64,000 nt of DNA, from positions 43,334 to 107,333 of the forward strand of contig MU616578.1 of the NCBI GenBank assembly GCA_025201705.1, given 5' to 3'. This document shows, piece after piece, positions 12,448 through 25,200 of the stretch; position 1 is the first letter of the stretch; each line of letters opens with the position of its first letter. The translations under genes were made by a program, and so were the position numbers. The notes below the pieces were generated by a model that made no database searches, was not told the DNA's origin, and saw only the letters and a program-made list of their open reading frames with translations. The stretch is from Dissophora ornata (lineage: Eukaryota; Mortierellomycota; Mortierellomycetes; Mortierellales; Mortierellaceae).

Positions 12448-12740
12448 ATCTATTGTTGTACTGCGGAGGAAAGAAGGGTGGTAGATGTATTGCCCCGGCT
12501 GAGAGGACAAGCTAGTTGAAAGAATGCGGTGCCGGGGGCAGATGAGAGCGAGAGGGAGGACAGGGACAAGAAAAACAACAAGAGAGAGAAAAAAAAAAAA
12601 AAGAAACAAAAACATGTCCACGCCGTGACTGGGTTCTTTTGTTTAAAAGCGGCGTTTCCAACAGTCGCACTCAAACGGGGCTGTCCGTCACAGTTGCGTC
12701 GCCAAACACATCCACGCTCTCGTTCAGCACTCCCATCTCC
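12448..12740. promoter_or_regulatory. Divergent promoter between USP and COX20 genes
   Basis: About 290 bases between two start codons on opposite strands. It contains an A homopolymer near 12587-12600 and, on the plus strand, a short upstream ORF (ATG at about 12614, five codons to TGA) ahead of the COX20 start. Confidence 0.5.
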
Positions 12741-13549
12741 ATGTCAGGAATCAACAACAACAAAGGGCATGAGCCACTGCCTGACATCCCCCTGCCAGTG
12801 CTTAACGACCCGAAGCCCGCGCCGGATAAGGATCAGGTCGTATCGGCTTTCAAGGTATAGCACAACGCGTGGCGCAAGTGCCTCCAAACAGCATCCGCGA
12901 GAATACAGCGCCCGTGTCGTGTGCAAGCCATTAGAGCAACACCCGGGACTGATAAGCTCATCTCGGTCAATCCGTTTTCGATAGACCTTGGAGCCAACGC
13001 GCGACCTCTCAACCATGGCAAAGTCGCCTTGTGCAAAGGAATCCTTTATTGACGGGGCGGCGGTCGGTCTGGGCGTGGGGTTGCTCAAAGCCATGAAGTC
13101 TGGTGAGTTTGATGGTTTAGTCTCCATGGCAGACCACGCTTGCTACAGCTGAAGAGCTTTCCAGGTCTTACCTCTGACGGCACATATTTACCTGTATGAA
13201 TGTAATATGCATATCCCATTCCGCTCGATAGGGGTAGGACGCCCTGCTGCCAACTGGGGCTTTGGAGCGTTTGTCCTGATGACTGTCGGAACATGGCAAG
13301 TGTTTGGAAGGATTGATGCTCGACTGACGTTCTCACATTATCTCGAGGTGGCCAGGAGGCTTGCCAATGGATGGAGCGCTGATATATTTTTTTGTGATAC
13401 ATTTCTAACTTTGCAGGGAGTACTGCCACTTCAAGATCCGACAAAAGCGACAGATCATGGCAACTGGCCAGATGCCGGTTGTGAGTACGATCGACGTGGA
13501 TGCAGCAAAGAGGCGCGAGGCAATTGCGGCGCGGCAACGAGACGTATAA
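12741..13549 (+). CDS. COX20: Cytochrome c oxidase assembly factor COX20
   Basis: Exons 12741-12854, 12985-13102, 13238-13295 and 13417-13549 join in phase into 140 residues. COX20 is an inner-membrane chaperone that holds newly made Cox2 during complex IV assembly. Two membrane segments are visible, around IDGAAVGLGVGLLKAM and WGFGAFVLMTVGTWEYC, flanked by the family pattern SPCAKES (compare SAPCARSA), GRPAANW (compare GKPVPKATNW) and a basic matrix- or IMS-facing tail EYCHFKIRQKRQ. The last intron uses a GC donor (GCAAGT at 13296) rather than GT; only this choice gives the conserved W-[EQ]-Y-C reading. None of the exons stands out as an ORF on its own. The length fits fungal COX20. Start at the ATG of MSGINNNKGHEP, which opens the in-frame first exon. 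Confidence 0.82.
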
Positions 13550-14085
13550 GCAGTTGACCTTGAAGCGACCCGAATAAAAATCAAACTACGCTCTCTGATG
13601 AGCAGGATGACCTGGTAGATAATCTGCATATTACGAATCGATATTGTGCGTTGCACACCTCTACGAAAGATTGCCAACTGTAATTTGCCCAAAGGTGTCA
13701 TTGGATGTTTTGCATGTTATGAGATCATCTGTCAAAGAGCCGTTGGTTGACTCTCCCGCCATTTTTTTTAATTTAGTATTACAGTGTTTTGGGTGAACAA
13801 CTTCAATTTATGCGGCAGACATCGTGACATGGTCTTCTGATTCATTTTGAGTTGCTCGGATAATGAAAGACATGCAACATGCAGTGCCTCAAAGAGCGAG
13901 AAAGAAAAAGAGAAGACAGATACTCTTTATTCTCGTCGTTGCTCAGAGTAGGCTTTGGATGGATCGTACCCGTGTTCGTTGCAATCCCTGGTCGAAAGGA
14001 TGCATGTGCATGTACAACGCTGTGTCACGGTCTGCCGAGCGTGCATTGTGGATCGGTGTGGCCCCTTTCCCCTCGAATCCTATCC

Positions 14086-14116
<31 letters not shown>

Positions 14117-14448
14117 GGGTGCCTCACAAGGCAAGGACGTAAGGATGCAAGGAGAGGAGATGAATCCAGCGTGTTGCCCACTCATGGATGGATAGACTAT
14201 GCCTCTTCTTTCAATGCACTCCAGGCTGCTTTATCGGAAGCAATAAAGCACGATAAGGCGAGGACAGAATAGGACAGTGGAGTTGTAGAGCGCAATGTCT
14301 CTGTCCTTATTTTTTACCCCTGAAAAGAAAGTAAAATACATCCCAATAAACACCAACGTGGGCACATATCTTTTGGGCTGATGGAATACTGTGCTTCTGC
14401 AGGATAGGCGACGAGTGAACGCTGTGCATATTACATTTGTATTAGCAT

Positions 14449-14484
<36 letters not shown>

Positions 14485-15045
14485 CAAAACACACTGGAGG
14501 AGAGAGAAGGGAGGGAGCGCAGTGGCAAAAACAATAGCGCCGAGTTTGTCTGTTCACTGCTCAGTGCTCTGTGCCTGTCCGCAGAGCGAGGGCACGGTTC
14601 TTTTGTTCCTGTCCATGCCACGCACACGCGGTACATGCACTCTGCTGGTTGTCAATACAGTGCAGTGGTGATCATTAACCACCGCCCACTCCTCCCTCAT
14701 ACTCCTCCCTCATACTCCCCTCTTTGCCTCCCTCCTCTCCCCTCTCCTTTCCCTCCACCATCAACACCGTTGACATTAACATTCTTCATTCTTCCATTCC
14801 ATTCATTCTGTTCCTCTCCATTCTTCCTGTATAACACTCAACATTCATATTACATTCATATCAAGAGAAAAGAAACCCGCATATACCACTCTTGCTGCTC
14901 TTCTTGCCACAACTCTGTAGACACCTATTCCTCCTCCTGCTCGCCCACTCACGCCACCACCCTCCCATCCCTCGCCCACCCACACTGCCACTCCCCTGTC
15001 CTTCGCCACCTTGTCTGCACTCCCTCCCCCAAGCCGTCTATCGTC
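13550..15045. promoter_or_regulatory. Long intergenic region, 5' flank of the septation kinase
   Basis: About 1.5 kb. It holds an A run (about 14085-14113), a (CA)n tract (14450-14478) and, from 14690 to 15040, a strongly pyrimidine-rich leader running up to the kinase ATG. No coding exon was recognised; purine/pyrimidine bias explains the long open frames here. Confidence 0.5.
14450..14478. repeat. (CA)n microsatellite
   Basis: Fourteen or so CA units, then degenerate AAACAC copies. Confidence 0.9.
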
Positions 15046-18000
15046 ATGGCGTCCGGATCCTCACGGGTCGGCAACATCGTATGACCCCTTTTGCTGCCCC
15101 TGAAAACAGAAAGCCCTCAATCATTTATCACTTGCCAGAAACATTGCCACCGCCAATACCCGGCTCCGCTCCCCTCCCCTCCCCCCTCCTCTCGACATAT
15201 GGAATTGACCCCTTTTCTTCACTCCTTTGTATCCGATCCAGCTGCTCGGCAACTGCATAGGCAAGGGTGCCTTTGGTTCTGTCTGGCGCGGATTGAATCT
15301 CGACACAGCAACAACCGTTGCTGTCAAACAAATAAACCTCTCCGACATTCCTCCAGCAGAGCTTGACAATATCATGGTAAGCAACGGTCTCTGAACGTCG
15401 TCATCTACCCACCATGCTCGCACTCGACCGCACTAACGATCCATCTGTTTTCGGTCTTCCTCTCGCGTCTTTTGCCATGTTTCCTCTCAAATAGATGGAA
15501 ATCGACCTGCTGAAAAAATTGAATGTAAGTTCTCTCGAAGCGTGAATCGTCTATAGCCGTACGCGTTGATGCGTCAGTGACCTCTGACCTTTCCTCGGTC
15601 GCCCTGCTGTTCAATTAATGCTAGCATGCAAACATTGTCAAGTACCTTGGATTCGAAAAGACAACCGACTGTCTCAACATCATTCTAGAGTAGGAGCACT
15701 CAAAATTGCCACCAATTCTTTACAGCGCTGTGGTATGACTGGTTCATCCTCAAATCTAACATCCACCTGCACTATCTGCCGACTCTATCTTTGTTTCTTT
15801 CTTAATCCATACCATGACAGACTGTGCGAGAACGGCTCCTTACGCAGTCTATGTAAAAACTTTGGAAAGCTGCCTGAGCATCTTGGAGCAATGTATATCA
15901 CGCAAGTCCTGGACGGCCTCGTCTATCTACATGATCAAGGAGTCATCCATCGGGATATTAAAGGAGCCAACATTCTCGCCACCAAGGATGGCCTTGTCAA
16001 GCTAGCAGACTTTGGAGTGGCGACGCTCTCCAACGACGTCGGCGATATGTCTGTAGCAGGCACACCTTACTGGAGTAAACATTCAGCCTTGATGCCATTG
16101 CAATAGCTAGATTAAGGGAAAGCGAAGCGCAAAAGATACTGCGGAAGTTGACCGCAGTTGTCCCGTTAACTTGATTCAATAGTGGCTCCGGAAATCATCG
16201 AACTTTCAGGGGCGACGACTGCTTCGGATATTTGGTAATCCTTAGTCTCCGCTCATGTCATTCGATACTCTGTCTTGACAGAAATACAAATCTAACAAAT
16301 TGGCATCTTCTGTAACCCGGTTCGATAGGAGCGTGGGGTGTACTGTCATAGAACTTCTTGATGGAGAGCCACCGTATCATGATTTGCCACCCATGGGAGC
16401 TCTCTACCGCATTGTACAAGATGACCATCCACCAATCCCAGAGAGTGTTTCAGCCACCGTACGGGACTTTTTGATGCAGTGCTTTCAGAAGGATTGTAAC
16501 TTGCGAGTGTCTGCAAAGAAGCTTTCGAAGCACGCTTGGATTCAGATGTCAAAGAAAAAAGCATCAGGCAGCCAGAGGAGCCGAGACAAGGCTATTCCAG
16601 GCTATGACGAGGCCGTCAGTAGTGTGCAGCAATACAACAAAGCTCTCAATGGGTCATCAATATCACTCAACAGGAACTCAGGCAACATGCGCAGGAATCC
16701 CAATGACAAGAGTAAGAGGAAGATATATGAACCTCTCATTCGTCTGACTCTGCACGCAATGCTGACTCTGTACCATTGACTATCAATCCTAGACGGAAAA
16801 TCATTGGACCACGGCGTCTCCGCTATTCCAGATATCTTCCGCGTTCCAAAGCTACAAGGAAAGGAGATATCCGCGATTCGGTTACAGCAAGAGCGTACAG
16901 CATCCCCACCACATTTCCATCTTCCTCTTAGTAATTCAGCGCAGATTGCCGTGGCAAACACGAGCAACTACGAACCTGAGATCTGCACTGATAACTGGGA
17001 TGACGACTTTGCAGACGGGATCTCATCCTTTCAGCTGGCTGCTCGAGAATTCCTAGACCAGGAAGATGAGATTTCAAAAACCATTCGAGCTGCCCCAAGA
17101 CTGGCGCAATCACAACCTATTGCATCAGATAACGACATTGACGAGGATGATTTCGAAGTCGACGGCGAGGAACTTCAGTTGAAAATCAAGGTTAAAGCAC
17201 TCGAGGTATAATTCGGATATTGTTAAGCGCATTCTACTGTCCTCATCGCCAACGCTGACGATAACACGGGCGTTTGTAAATCACAATTGATTGTTGTAGA
17301 ACAAGAAGAAACAGACAGCCAAGCAGCAAGAGAGCTCACTTAAACCAAGCGGGTCTCTTGCAGCGAGATCCAAGGCCCAGGGACTCCATGTGCCAATTGA
17401 TTTAGTCCGATCTCGATCAGCGCCTGGTCAACTCGTGCTCTCGCCTCCGCTCGTCACCGATGAGTTTCAAAATTACCGTGAAGAGGAGGAAGACGACTTT
17501 TCTGATCTCTTTGAGGATGGTATGCTCATTATTCCGATTCGAACGCTGGCTCGGCGATCCCGTGTATGCATATGTTTACTGATCAGTAGGATTTCTCGCT
17601 ATTTTAGAGAGCCAAGGCGCAATGTACCAGGATGAGGGCCTTACTTTGCAGACGAGATTGTCAAATCACAGCTGGGTATACTCCATTTTCTTCGATCAAA
17701 TTGCTTGGTTCTAGGCGGAATTGCTCAAGATTTTGTTCGTCTATTAACAACAATGTTTTAGTTTGGAAATGACGCAGGATCTGATGAAGAAGACCCTTTT
17801 GCTGAAGTCGACGAAGGATTCGATGAGATCGGTAAGATAAGCTCCTCCCTCGGAATTTTATGTCGATTCTTTTAGACATGATCATCGGTTGACACGTGGT
17901 TTTCACTGTTCTTTAGATCTCGAGGCCAATATTGCAAGAGAAAAGTATGCGAGGATATGCGCCAACATCGCAGAACAGTTCAGGCTTCTGGAGCACCAGC

Positions 18001-21000
18001 GGACAGAGAAACAGCTGGAAGCTGTGTGCGACCGCCTGGTGGGTGCACTGCAATGTCTTCGTCTGCAATACGGCTGCTACTTAGTGCTGTTTTCAGAGAT
18101 CGAACACTGTCTCCTAACCTGCTCGTACACGTTCTCAACAGATGGTTCTGCTGTCGGAGCACCCGGACATGCGTGGACCTATGATTGCCAATCATGGCGC
18201 CATTCCACTCTTGGACTTGATTGAGAACTGCAACCAGCAGAGTCTGATCCTGAAACTCCTAAACATTCTAAACTTGGTACAGTAACTCAGTATTATGAAG
18301 AAGCACAGGGACTACATATTGTCAGACTCTCAATGCAAATCGTCTTGGACTTGTCTGACCCTGGTGCTCTGCGCTGCTTGTTGGCCACTGTGAATTATAG
18401 GCGATCCGAAACGACTTTGCACTCCAGGAAAGCCTCTGCTTAGTAGGAGCTATCCCAGTCCTGATCCGGTACACATCAAAGCGATACAGCAAGGAAATCC
18501 AGTTGGCGGCAGCGATCTTTATTCAACAGATCTGCCACACCAACTCATTGACGCTGCAGATGTTTATCTCGTGTCGCGGTCTCAGGGTTCTAATTGAATT
18601 TTTGCAGGGCAATTATTCAACGCAAAAGGAGCTCGTTTGGATTGCGATCAATGGCATCCACAGCGTTTTCAACTTGCAGGTACGCCAATTGTCAAGATAC
18701 CCCTTTCTTCTTGAGCTGGACTGTACTTTGAATCTGACGTGCCTGTTTCCATATTGTGTGTGCTCGCTAATGTTGCATCGAACGTCGTGCGTTCAAACAG
18801 AGCTTGACTCCTAGAAACGATTTCTGCCGGCTGCTGGCGAAGCAAGGTTTGCTGGATCCACTCTCGGCAACACTCTACAACACCATCCGGGATCCCCAAG
18901 GTGGCTCATATACAGAGAAAATCGTTCAGGTCTTGCTAATTTTCTCGCAAGGAGACTCACCGGTGAAGGAGCTCTTGGCCACGCGGCAAATCGTTCACTG
19001 TGAGTCCGCTGGATGAATAACTAAACTGCGGACGTACAACTGCATGACAGGCATATTTGGCAGTTTTTAATTGTTTCGTCGAACGCGGGTTTATGTTTAT
19101 CAACTTAGGTATGCTGAACTCCCTGCAAAGCCTACCAGCGAACTTGTGTGTGATGATGCTAAAGTGCATCAAAAACATCTCCATGAACTCCAATACACTG
19201 GACGTGTTACAGAATGCCAGTGCCATCCACACACTTGTGCAGGTCCTTGGCGAACGAACTGGACCCTTTGCCACGGTAATTTTAAAACCCAAATTTTATT
19301 CTGGCCATGGCCACGAGCAGCTCAACCCACCGATATTGTGGCAACGATGGAGACAGCTTTCAACTAACATCTCTTCCCTGTGATCACGCTCATTACTACT
19401 ACTACTATTACTACTCTCTCGAAACCAGGATGTGTGCAATCATGTCCTTACAACATTATTCAACCTCTGCCGAATCAACAAATCGCGCCAAGAAGAAGCA
19501 GCTATGGCTGGTATCATCCCTCACCTGCAGCAGATCGCGGAATCCTCGTCACCTCTTAAACAGTTTGCTTTACCAATCTTGTGCGATATGGCGCATGCTG
19601 GTCGCGCATGCAGGAATATCCTATGGAACAATGACTGTCTGCCAGTTTATCTTCGGCTTTTCAAGGATCCTTATTGGCAGGTCAATGCAATGGACGCCGT
19701 CCTTGTTTGGTATGAATACACTGGAGTATCGCTGTCATGCTTTCTGCTATATACCTTCTGTTGGTACTCACATGTCGCATGTATAATACACTTCTAGGTT
19801 GCAAGATGAGACTGCTGATGTGGAACAAGTGCTGCTCCAACCTTCGTCACTGAATCTCTTTGTGCAGGCCTTCTTGACCGCAAAGGCCAACTCGTTTGAA
19901 AACATTCTCGAGCCACTTTACAAGATCATCCGTATCTCCCCATCGATTTCCTGTGGTATTGCGGTTCCTGCGCTCTTCCAAAGACTCTTGGACAGGCTTG
20001 GCCATCCAAAAGCTGTGGTCCGGTTGAACTTGCTTCGCATCCTCCGCGCCATTTTTGAGGTCCACCCAGAGAGACTGCAGCTTGTGGCTCGATATGGTAT
20101 CGCAGCCGTTGTGGTCAAGATTGCGGAAGGTGATTCGGCCGTGTTGGTCAAGGAGTTGGCCAAAGAGATTCTCGATGTTTTTGAGGAGAGTGACTCTGAG
20201 GTAGCGTTCAGTAGGAAAGAGGACAACGGTCGAGGTAACAGAAAGAGGAGTCAGGCGAATGGATACGATAGCTTTGCTTCCACCAACGATTTCTTTGGAC
20301 TGCGGCCGCCAAAGTCTATGATCCAGGAAGATCTAGTTCAAGGCGAAAGAGGGATACATCAGTATGACGAAGTGACGTACATGCAGCATCGTGTGCCTGC
20401 AGGAATATTCGAGGACAGGAATCCAGACCATCACCATGACACTGAGGACTTGTTGCAAAAAGAAGTGGACGACCTGGATATCAAGTCGACTGTTAGAGAT
20501 CCTAGGAGGCCGTCGCATCAGCGTGAGTTTGGACTGGAAGGAAATGGTGAGGGGTCCTCAGCATCGAGTGTAGGTCAGCTACGACATCGACTAGTATTGA
20601 ACCGGATAGAGAGCGATGAGGAGAGTAGCAGTGGCTCTGAGGAGGAGGAGTTTGTGACGAGTCGGGGGTGGATCGACGATGAGCAGAATGGACCCACAAA
20701 AAATGGCCTCGTCAGTGAGAGGGATGAGAATGAAGACAGCGATCATCATACAGTGAGGTTTTCTCGAAGTCTTGGTCACCAAAAGAGCAAAAGTCTTGGC
20801 GAGATCCTGGACGAAGACATTGAAAACAGCCATCGTTTGCTTGAGAGTGTGCATGCTGGGGATATGTCTGAAAGCATGATTCTCCGGAGTGGACTTCCCA
20901 AAATCCGTTTGGAGCTGCTGGATATCGATCGTTTTCCAGCGTGGAACCGAAAGGATCTGGAGGCAGAGTATGGAAGTGATGACGATGGTGACGATGACGG

Positions 21001-21889
21001 TGATGATCAGGGTGAGAAAGCTGAAGCCATCCAGAGATCCTGGCCAAAGGAGCGAGAGGAGAGAACGCTCAGCCCCAGTGAAACAGGCCATGGAGAGACT
21101 TCGGCAGAGGGGCTGACTAAGATTCTAGAAGAGTTTCATGGTACGCGAAGGCGGTCCTCGGTCTCCGACGGCGGCAACACGAAAGCAAGTAGCAGTGGTG
21201 ATAAATCGAGCGACCCCACGATTCGACTACAGAGAATGCCCTTTGCCTCTATTATTTCCCCATTGACTACAGTATTCGGAAGCCAAATGAGTCCACTATC
21301 GCCACTATCGCCACTGGCATCTTTTGCGGGATGGGGCGCGTTCACCTCGGATAAGACCAAGCCACTGCAAGTCGAAGCGGAGGATGCTTCCCTGTCGGGT
21401 CTCGTTCTTACGCAGCGGCAAGAATATGATTCAACACTCAATTTTAGTGACGACGACGACGATGGCGGCGGCGAAAATGATGTTGATGTCAAGACAGCAA
21501 GTAATCTTCGCAACAATGCCGGCGGCAACTTTGACCTCAGAAGTAGCATCAGCAGCAGCAGCAGCAGCAGCAGCTACAATGGCAATGACAGAAACACAGG
21601 CCAGCGGAGCAATGGTCATCTCGATAGCGCTGATGAAATAACTAACGACAACGATAACGATACCAATGGCAGTGGCGCTAGATGGAGTCGAAGCTCCTCC
21701 AGGCGAGAAGGAAGCAGTTATCTGGTTGAAGAGCAGGACATTGACTGGGAGCGCGAAGAAGTACGAAGAGGGTCTGATACCCCACTCAGGACTTCGCCTG
21801 TAGCCTTGGTCTCCGCCTCGACCTCATCTTCAACCCCGACGTCGGGCACGACCTTGCGTCGGCGCTCTTCACACCGCAGGGCAGAATGA
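15046..21889 (+). CDS. Septation-initiation protein kinase, Cdc7/SepH (MAP3K-epsilon) family
   Basis: Eighteen exons join in phase into 1645 residues: 15046-15078, 15242-15376, 15495-15524, 15625-15689, 15821-16074, 16183-16234, 16329-16711, 16793-17205, 17300-17519, 17652-17675, 17778-17831, 17917-18038, 18142-18276, 18401-18679, 18801-18999, 19109-19275, 19429-19709 and 19798-21889. The kinase domain is at about 12-270: glycine loop [15 protein letters not shown] lysine, [36 protein letters not shown]. An acidic linker carries [10 protein letters not shown] and the SepH-like [18 protein letters not shown], followed by armadillo-like helices (about 590-1060) and a Ser/Asp-rich tail with poly-Ser. 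In fission yeast and Aspergillus this kinase acts at spindle poles at the head of the septation cascade. The first exon encodes only 11 residues. The 24-base tenth exon is the least certain. Confidence 0.88.
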
Positions 21890-22218
21890 CAATCAGGGCG
21901 GATACAGATGGAACGCTTGGATCCCTTGGATGACGATGAAGTAAACAACAAAGTTGTTGCAAGCGACGACGATGTGTTGAACGGAGAGGAGGAAGGGCAG
22001 GAGTTCATGGTAATCTCATCCAATGAGGTGGAGAGGTGCAGTAACTGTGTAATCTCTTGAGAAGGGGGGGCTAGTTGGTGAATAAATCCCACGCGCAAAA
22101 AATTGTATCCGCACAAATGACACTTTCTTAAAGTCTTTTAAAAAATAAAGAAAAAAAAAAGAGGAGAGTGATTTTGTTATTGTAGCAGTCTATCTATCAC
22201 GGGTATATATGTAAAAGT
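21890..22218. other. Convergent 3' flanks of the septation kinase and LRR-RhoGEF genes
   Basis: The two genes face each other. The stretch is A-rich (AATAAA-like sequence at 22142-22158) and has no supported gene. Confidence 0.55.
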
Positions 22219-25200
22219 CTACCAACGCGAGTTGATGTCCTCCTTCCATGCATGGATGACATCCTTGTCGCCTGTCAGATAGAGCACCATCGCATCATCC
22301 ACAACTCGAAGCACTACGAAGGAGAGAAAAAAAAAAAAAAAAAAAAAAGGTGTAAGATTTTTCGTTCATTCGACTTATCGTGAACGCATTGTCTACACAG
22401 ATCATAACAAGAAAAAGAAAAACATACCATCTTGTCCAATCACCTCCGCGGGATGAAGACGCGATTCGAGCTGAAGAACACGACACAGTTCCAAGTTCTT
22501 GACTCCTGCATCGCTGTTGGCAGATCCGGACCCAGACCCACCTCCAGCCATCGACGAGCCGCCCACAGAAGCACCCGATCCATTCACAGAAGACCCTGTA
22601 CTCGAACCGTTAGAGCCACTGTTGCCATTGCTTCCATTATTCCCCCCTGCGGCTTTCCCTGCAAGAGGATTACACTGAATCATGATATCGTTGAAGAGAA
22701 TGAACAGGAACGACTTTTCAACCGTGTCCTCCGACAAATGATGTACAGTCAAGTCGCCGACCAGAGGTACATTCGAATGACTGATGGGGGCCACCTTGTC
22801 CACACCCATCGATACATTTCGGGTCACGACCCTAATCAGATGTAACATTCCCTCCCGCACCACTTTACGATGCGGTTGCACCAACGGCGTCTTGTACTGT
22901 CCAATGATCCGGTTCTGAACAAGAAGCACCTTCTCGTGGTTCTCATACTGTCGCTTCCGTTCATTCATCTCGTCTGCACGCGACGAAATCTTTTCCAACG
23001 CCATCGCAATATCCTGATGATCCACATGATCTGCCCAAGTGTTCTCTAATAAATCCTGGAGCAAAAGCTTGTACCGAGGAATACGTTGAACAGGCAACAG
23101 CAAATAACCTTGCAGCGCCAATTGAGTATGGTTCGGGTGCTTGGCGCATCGTCTCAAAAACTCCTTCATCTTCTTCTTGTGCTTGGCTTGCGTCAGTTGT
23201 GTCTGGAGAACTCGAAGCGCATTGTCGTAATTGTTGATATAAAAGCTGTACATCTTCATGTATGGAACATGTTCTGCAAAAACACGGCCAATTCGATCTT
23301 CCACTGCCTTCTTGATCGCGTCCTCTGCAGAAATAGCGACCGGTGGTGCAATCGTCACCGTATCCTCGGCTCCGGGGACGCTGTCGGTAGAGGCGTCTTG
23401 TGGTTGGCTGGAGGTTGTAGAAATATCCGACACCTGTCCTGCAGTAGCAGATTCTCCAGGTGAAGAAGCCAAAGAATCAGACGTCGGAATGGGACTCAGA
23501 GGACCTACGATGGCCTGTGCAGCAATTGAATCCTGCTTCCGCTGTGCCGCGTCAAAGGCCACCTGATAAGCCTTCTCCAACGCTGGTAAGAAGTGGTCCG
23601 CATGGAATGTGTAAATCGCCTGCGCGTTCGAGAAGACGGCCTTGTGATCGCCAGGCGGCATAATCTGAAGTGCCGGTGTCAAGTAGATCTCGACCAACCC
23701 CTTTAACCCCTCCACATATGTTCGTTCTGTGCTCAGGATCTCGTCAATAATCCTGCGTCTCCGTGAAGCCTGAGCCTGCAATTTGGCGATTCTAATCTCC
23801 TCATCCTTGGCTTGTTTCTCCTGTTGAACGGCTGGATCCTCGGCATTGATATCGTCAGTGCCAACACCAACACCTGTTGCAGTCGATCTTTCAGCATTCC
23901 ATACGCGTCGCCATGCATAAACCTCCTCCCATTCGGATGAGTCGGGGTCCAAGTCATGCAGATCCTTGAGGTATTGCATTAGTGGCCTCAGTTGCGCAGC
24001 ACTCTGGCCAAATCGCGGGTCCGCCGGATTCCAATTCCTTGGTTCGTTTCCATCAGTAGAGACTCCACCGATGATAGGCGATGATGGTAGCGGTGTGGTA
24101 GGTGAGTGCACGGATGATAAACGGTGATGCTGTTGCTGTTGTTGAAACTGGTGCGCGATGGCCGCGTCAATTTCAGCAATCTCGGACTCGTTGTCAGTTC
24201 CTTGGGTCATTTGGCTTTCAACGCTTATATAACTGTGTCGACCGTCCTTCTCCTTTTTGAAAGAGGTGTCGATTGGCGATGAGAACTGTGCATTTTGGGG
24301 AACAATGGGTGATCCATGGGGCAGATGTCCGGTGCTCTTGTTCTGGAAACGGATATCAAAGATACTAGATCCTCTTCCTTGATGGAGAGTCTGGCTGAGA
24401 TCAGGGGTACTCCCGAGCGACGGACCCAGCTTGGATCCTGATACGCCACTACCGTATCCAGAATCCCGCACAGCAATCTCATTGCCACCATCGGGTTTAT
24501 CCGTACTGAGAGAAATCGCAGAGCTGTTGCCATCAGTCAAGGTGCCCAGGTCAGTCGAATTGGTTCCCTTTTGGAAGCGATCACGGACCCACTGATTAAT
24601 ACCACTGGCAGTTGCGCGTCGACCTGACGGCCCTCTAACAATACTTGATCCCTTGGAATTCTGCTTCAACTCTGTATCTTGTAGATCCGAGTCGTTGTCG
24701 CCCAATTGATCAAATTCATTGCCAATGGAGTGGCGCTTTGTTGTTGTCTCGCTCTTGGATGATGATGACCCCTCTCGCATAGATGATCTACTGCCCTTGC
24801 GTATTGACTTCAACAACTTGTTGAATGATAATGGGTGAACAGTGGTGTTGTCAGAATGCATTTCTGTTGCATGAGTGACCGTCGAAGTCGATACAGATCT
24901 TTCTCGTCTTGTGCTCGCATTCTCAGCATTTCGAGAGACTGTGACTTGGGCTCCTGAAGATGAAGTGAGCATGTGTGATCCCGATGCTACCGATCCCGAG
25001 TCATCCGTCGATGCGCCTTCGTCCTTCTTCTGCAAACCCATCAGCGACATCAAGTCTCCATGCGATCGACGTTTCGTCAATGTAGGTGCGCCGCCTCCCA
25101 GACGCCTCGAGGAGTTGGGAGTAATCGACCTCCTCCAGGGCTCGTACACACTCACAACCTTTGCTGGCACTGATCCCACGTTGCTGCTGTTGGGATCCGC

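Noticed and set aside
14635..15084. ORF rich in Ser/Pro/Leu ahead of the septation kinase
   Set aside because: Reads through the pyrimidine-rich leader; the kinase ATG lies in another position and joins the conserved exon.
21326..21641. Ala/Met-rich ORF in another frame of the septation kinase tail
   Set aside because: Shadow of the Ser/Asp-rich repeat codons of the real frame.
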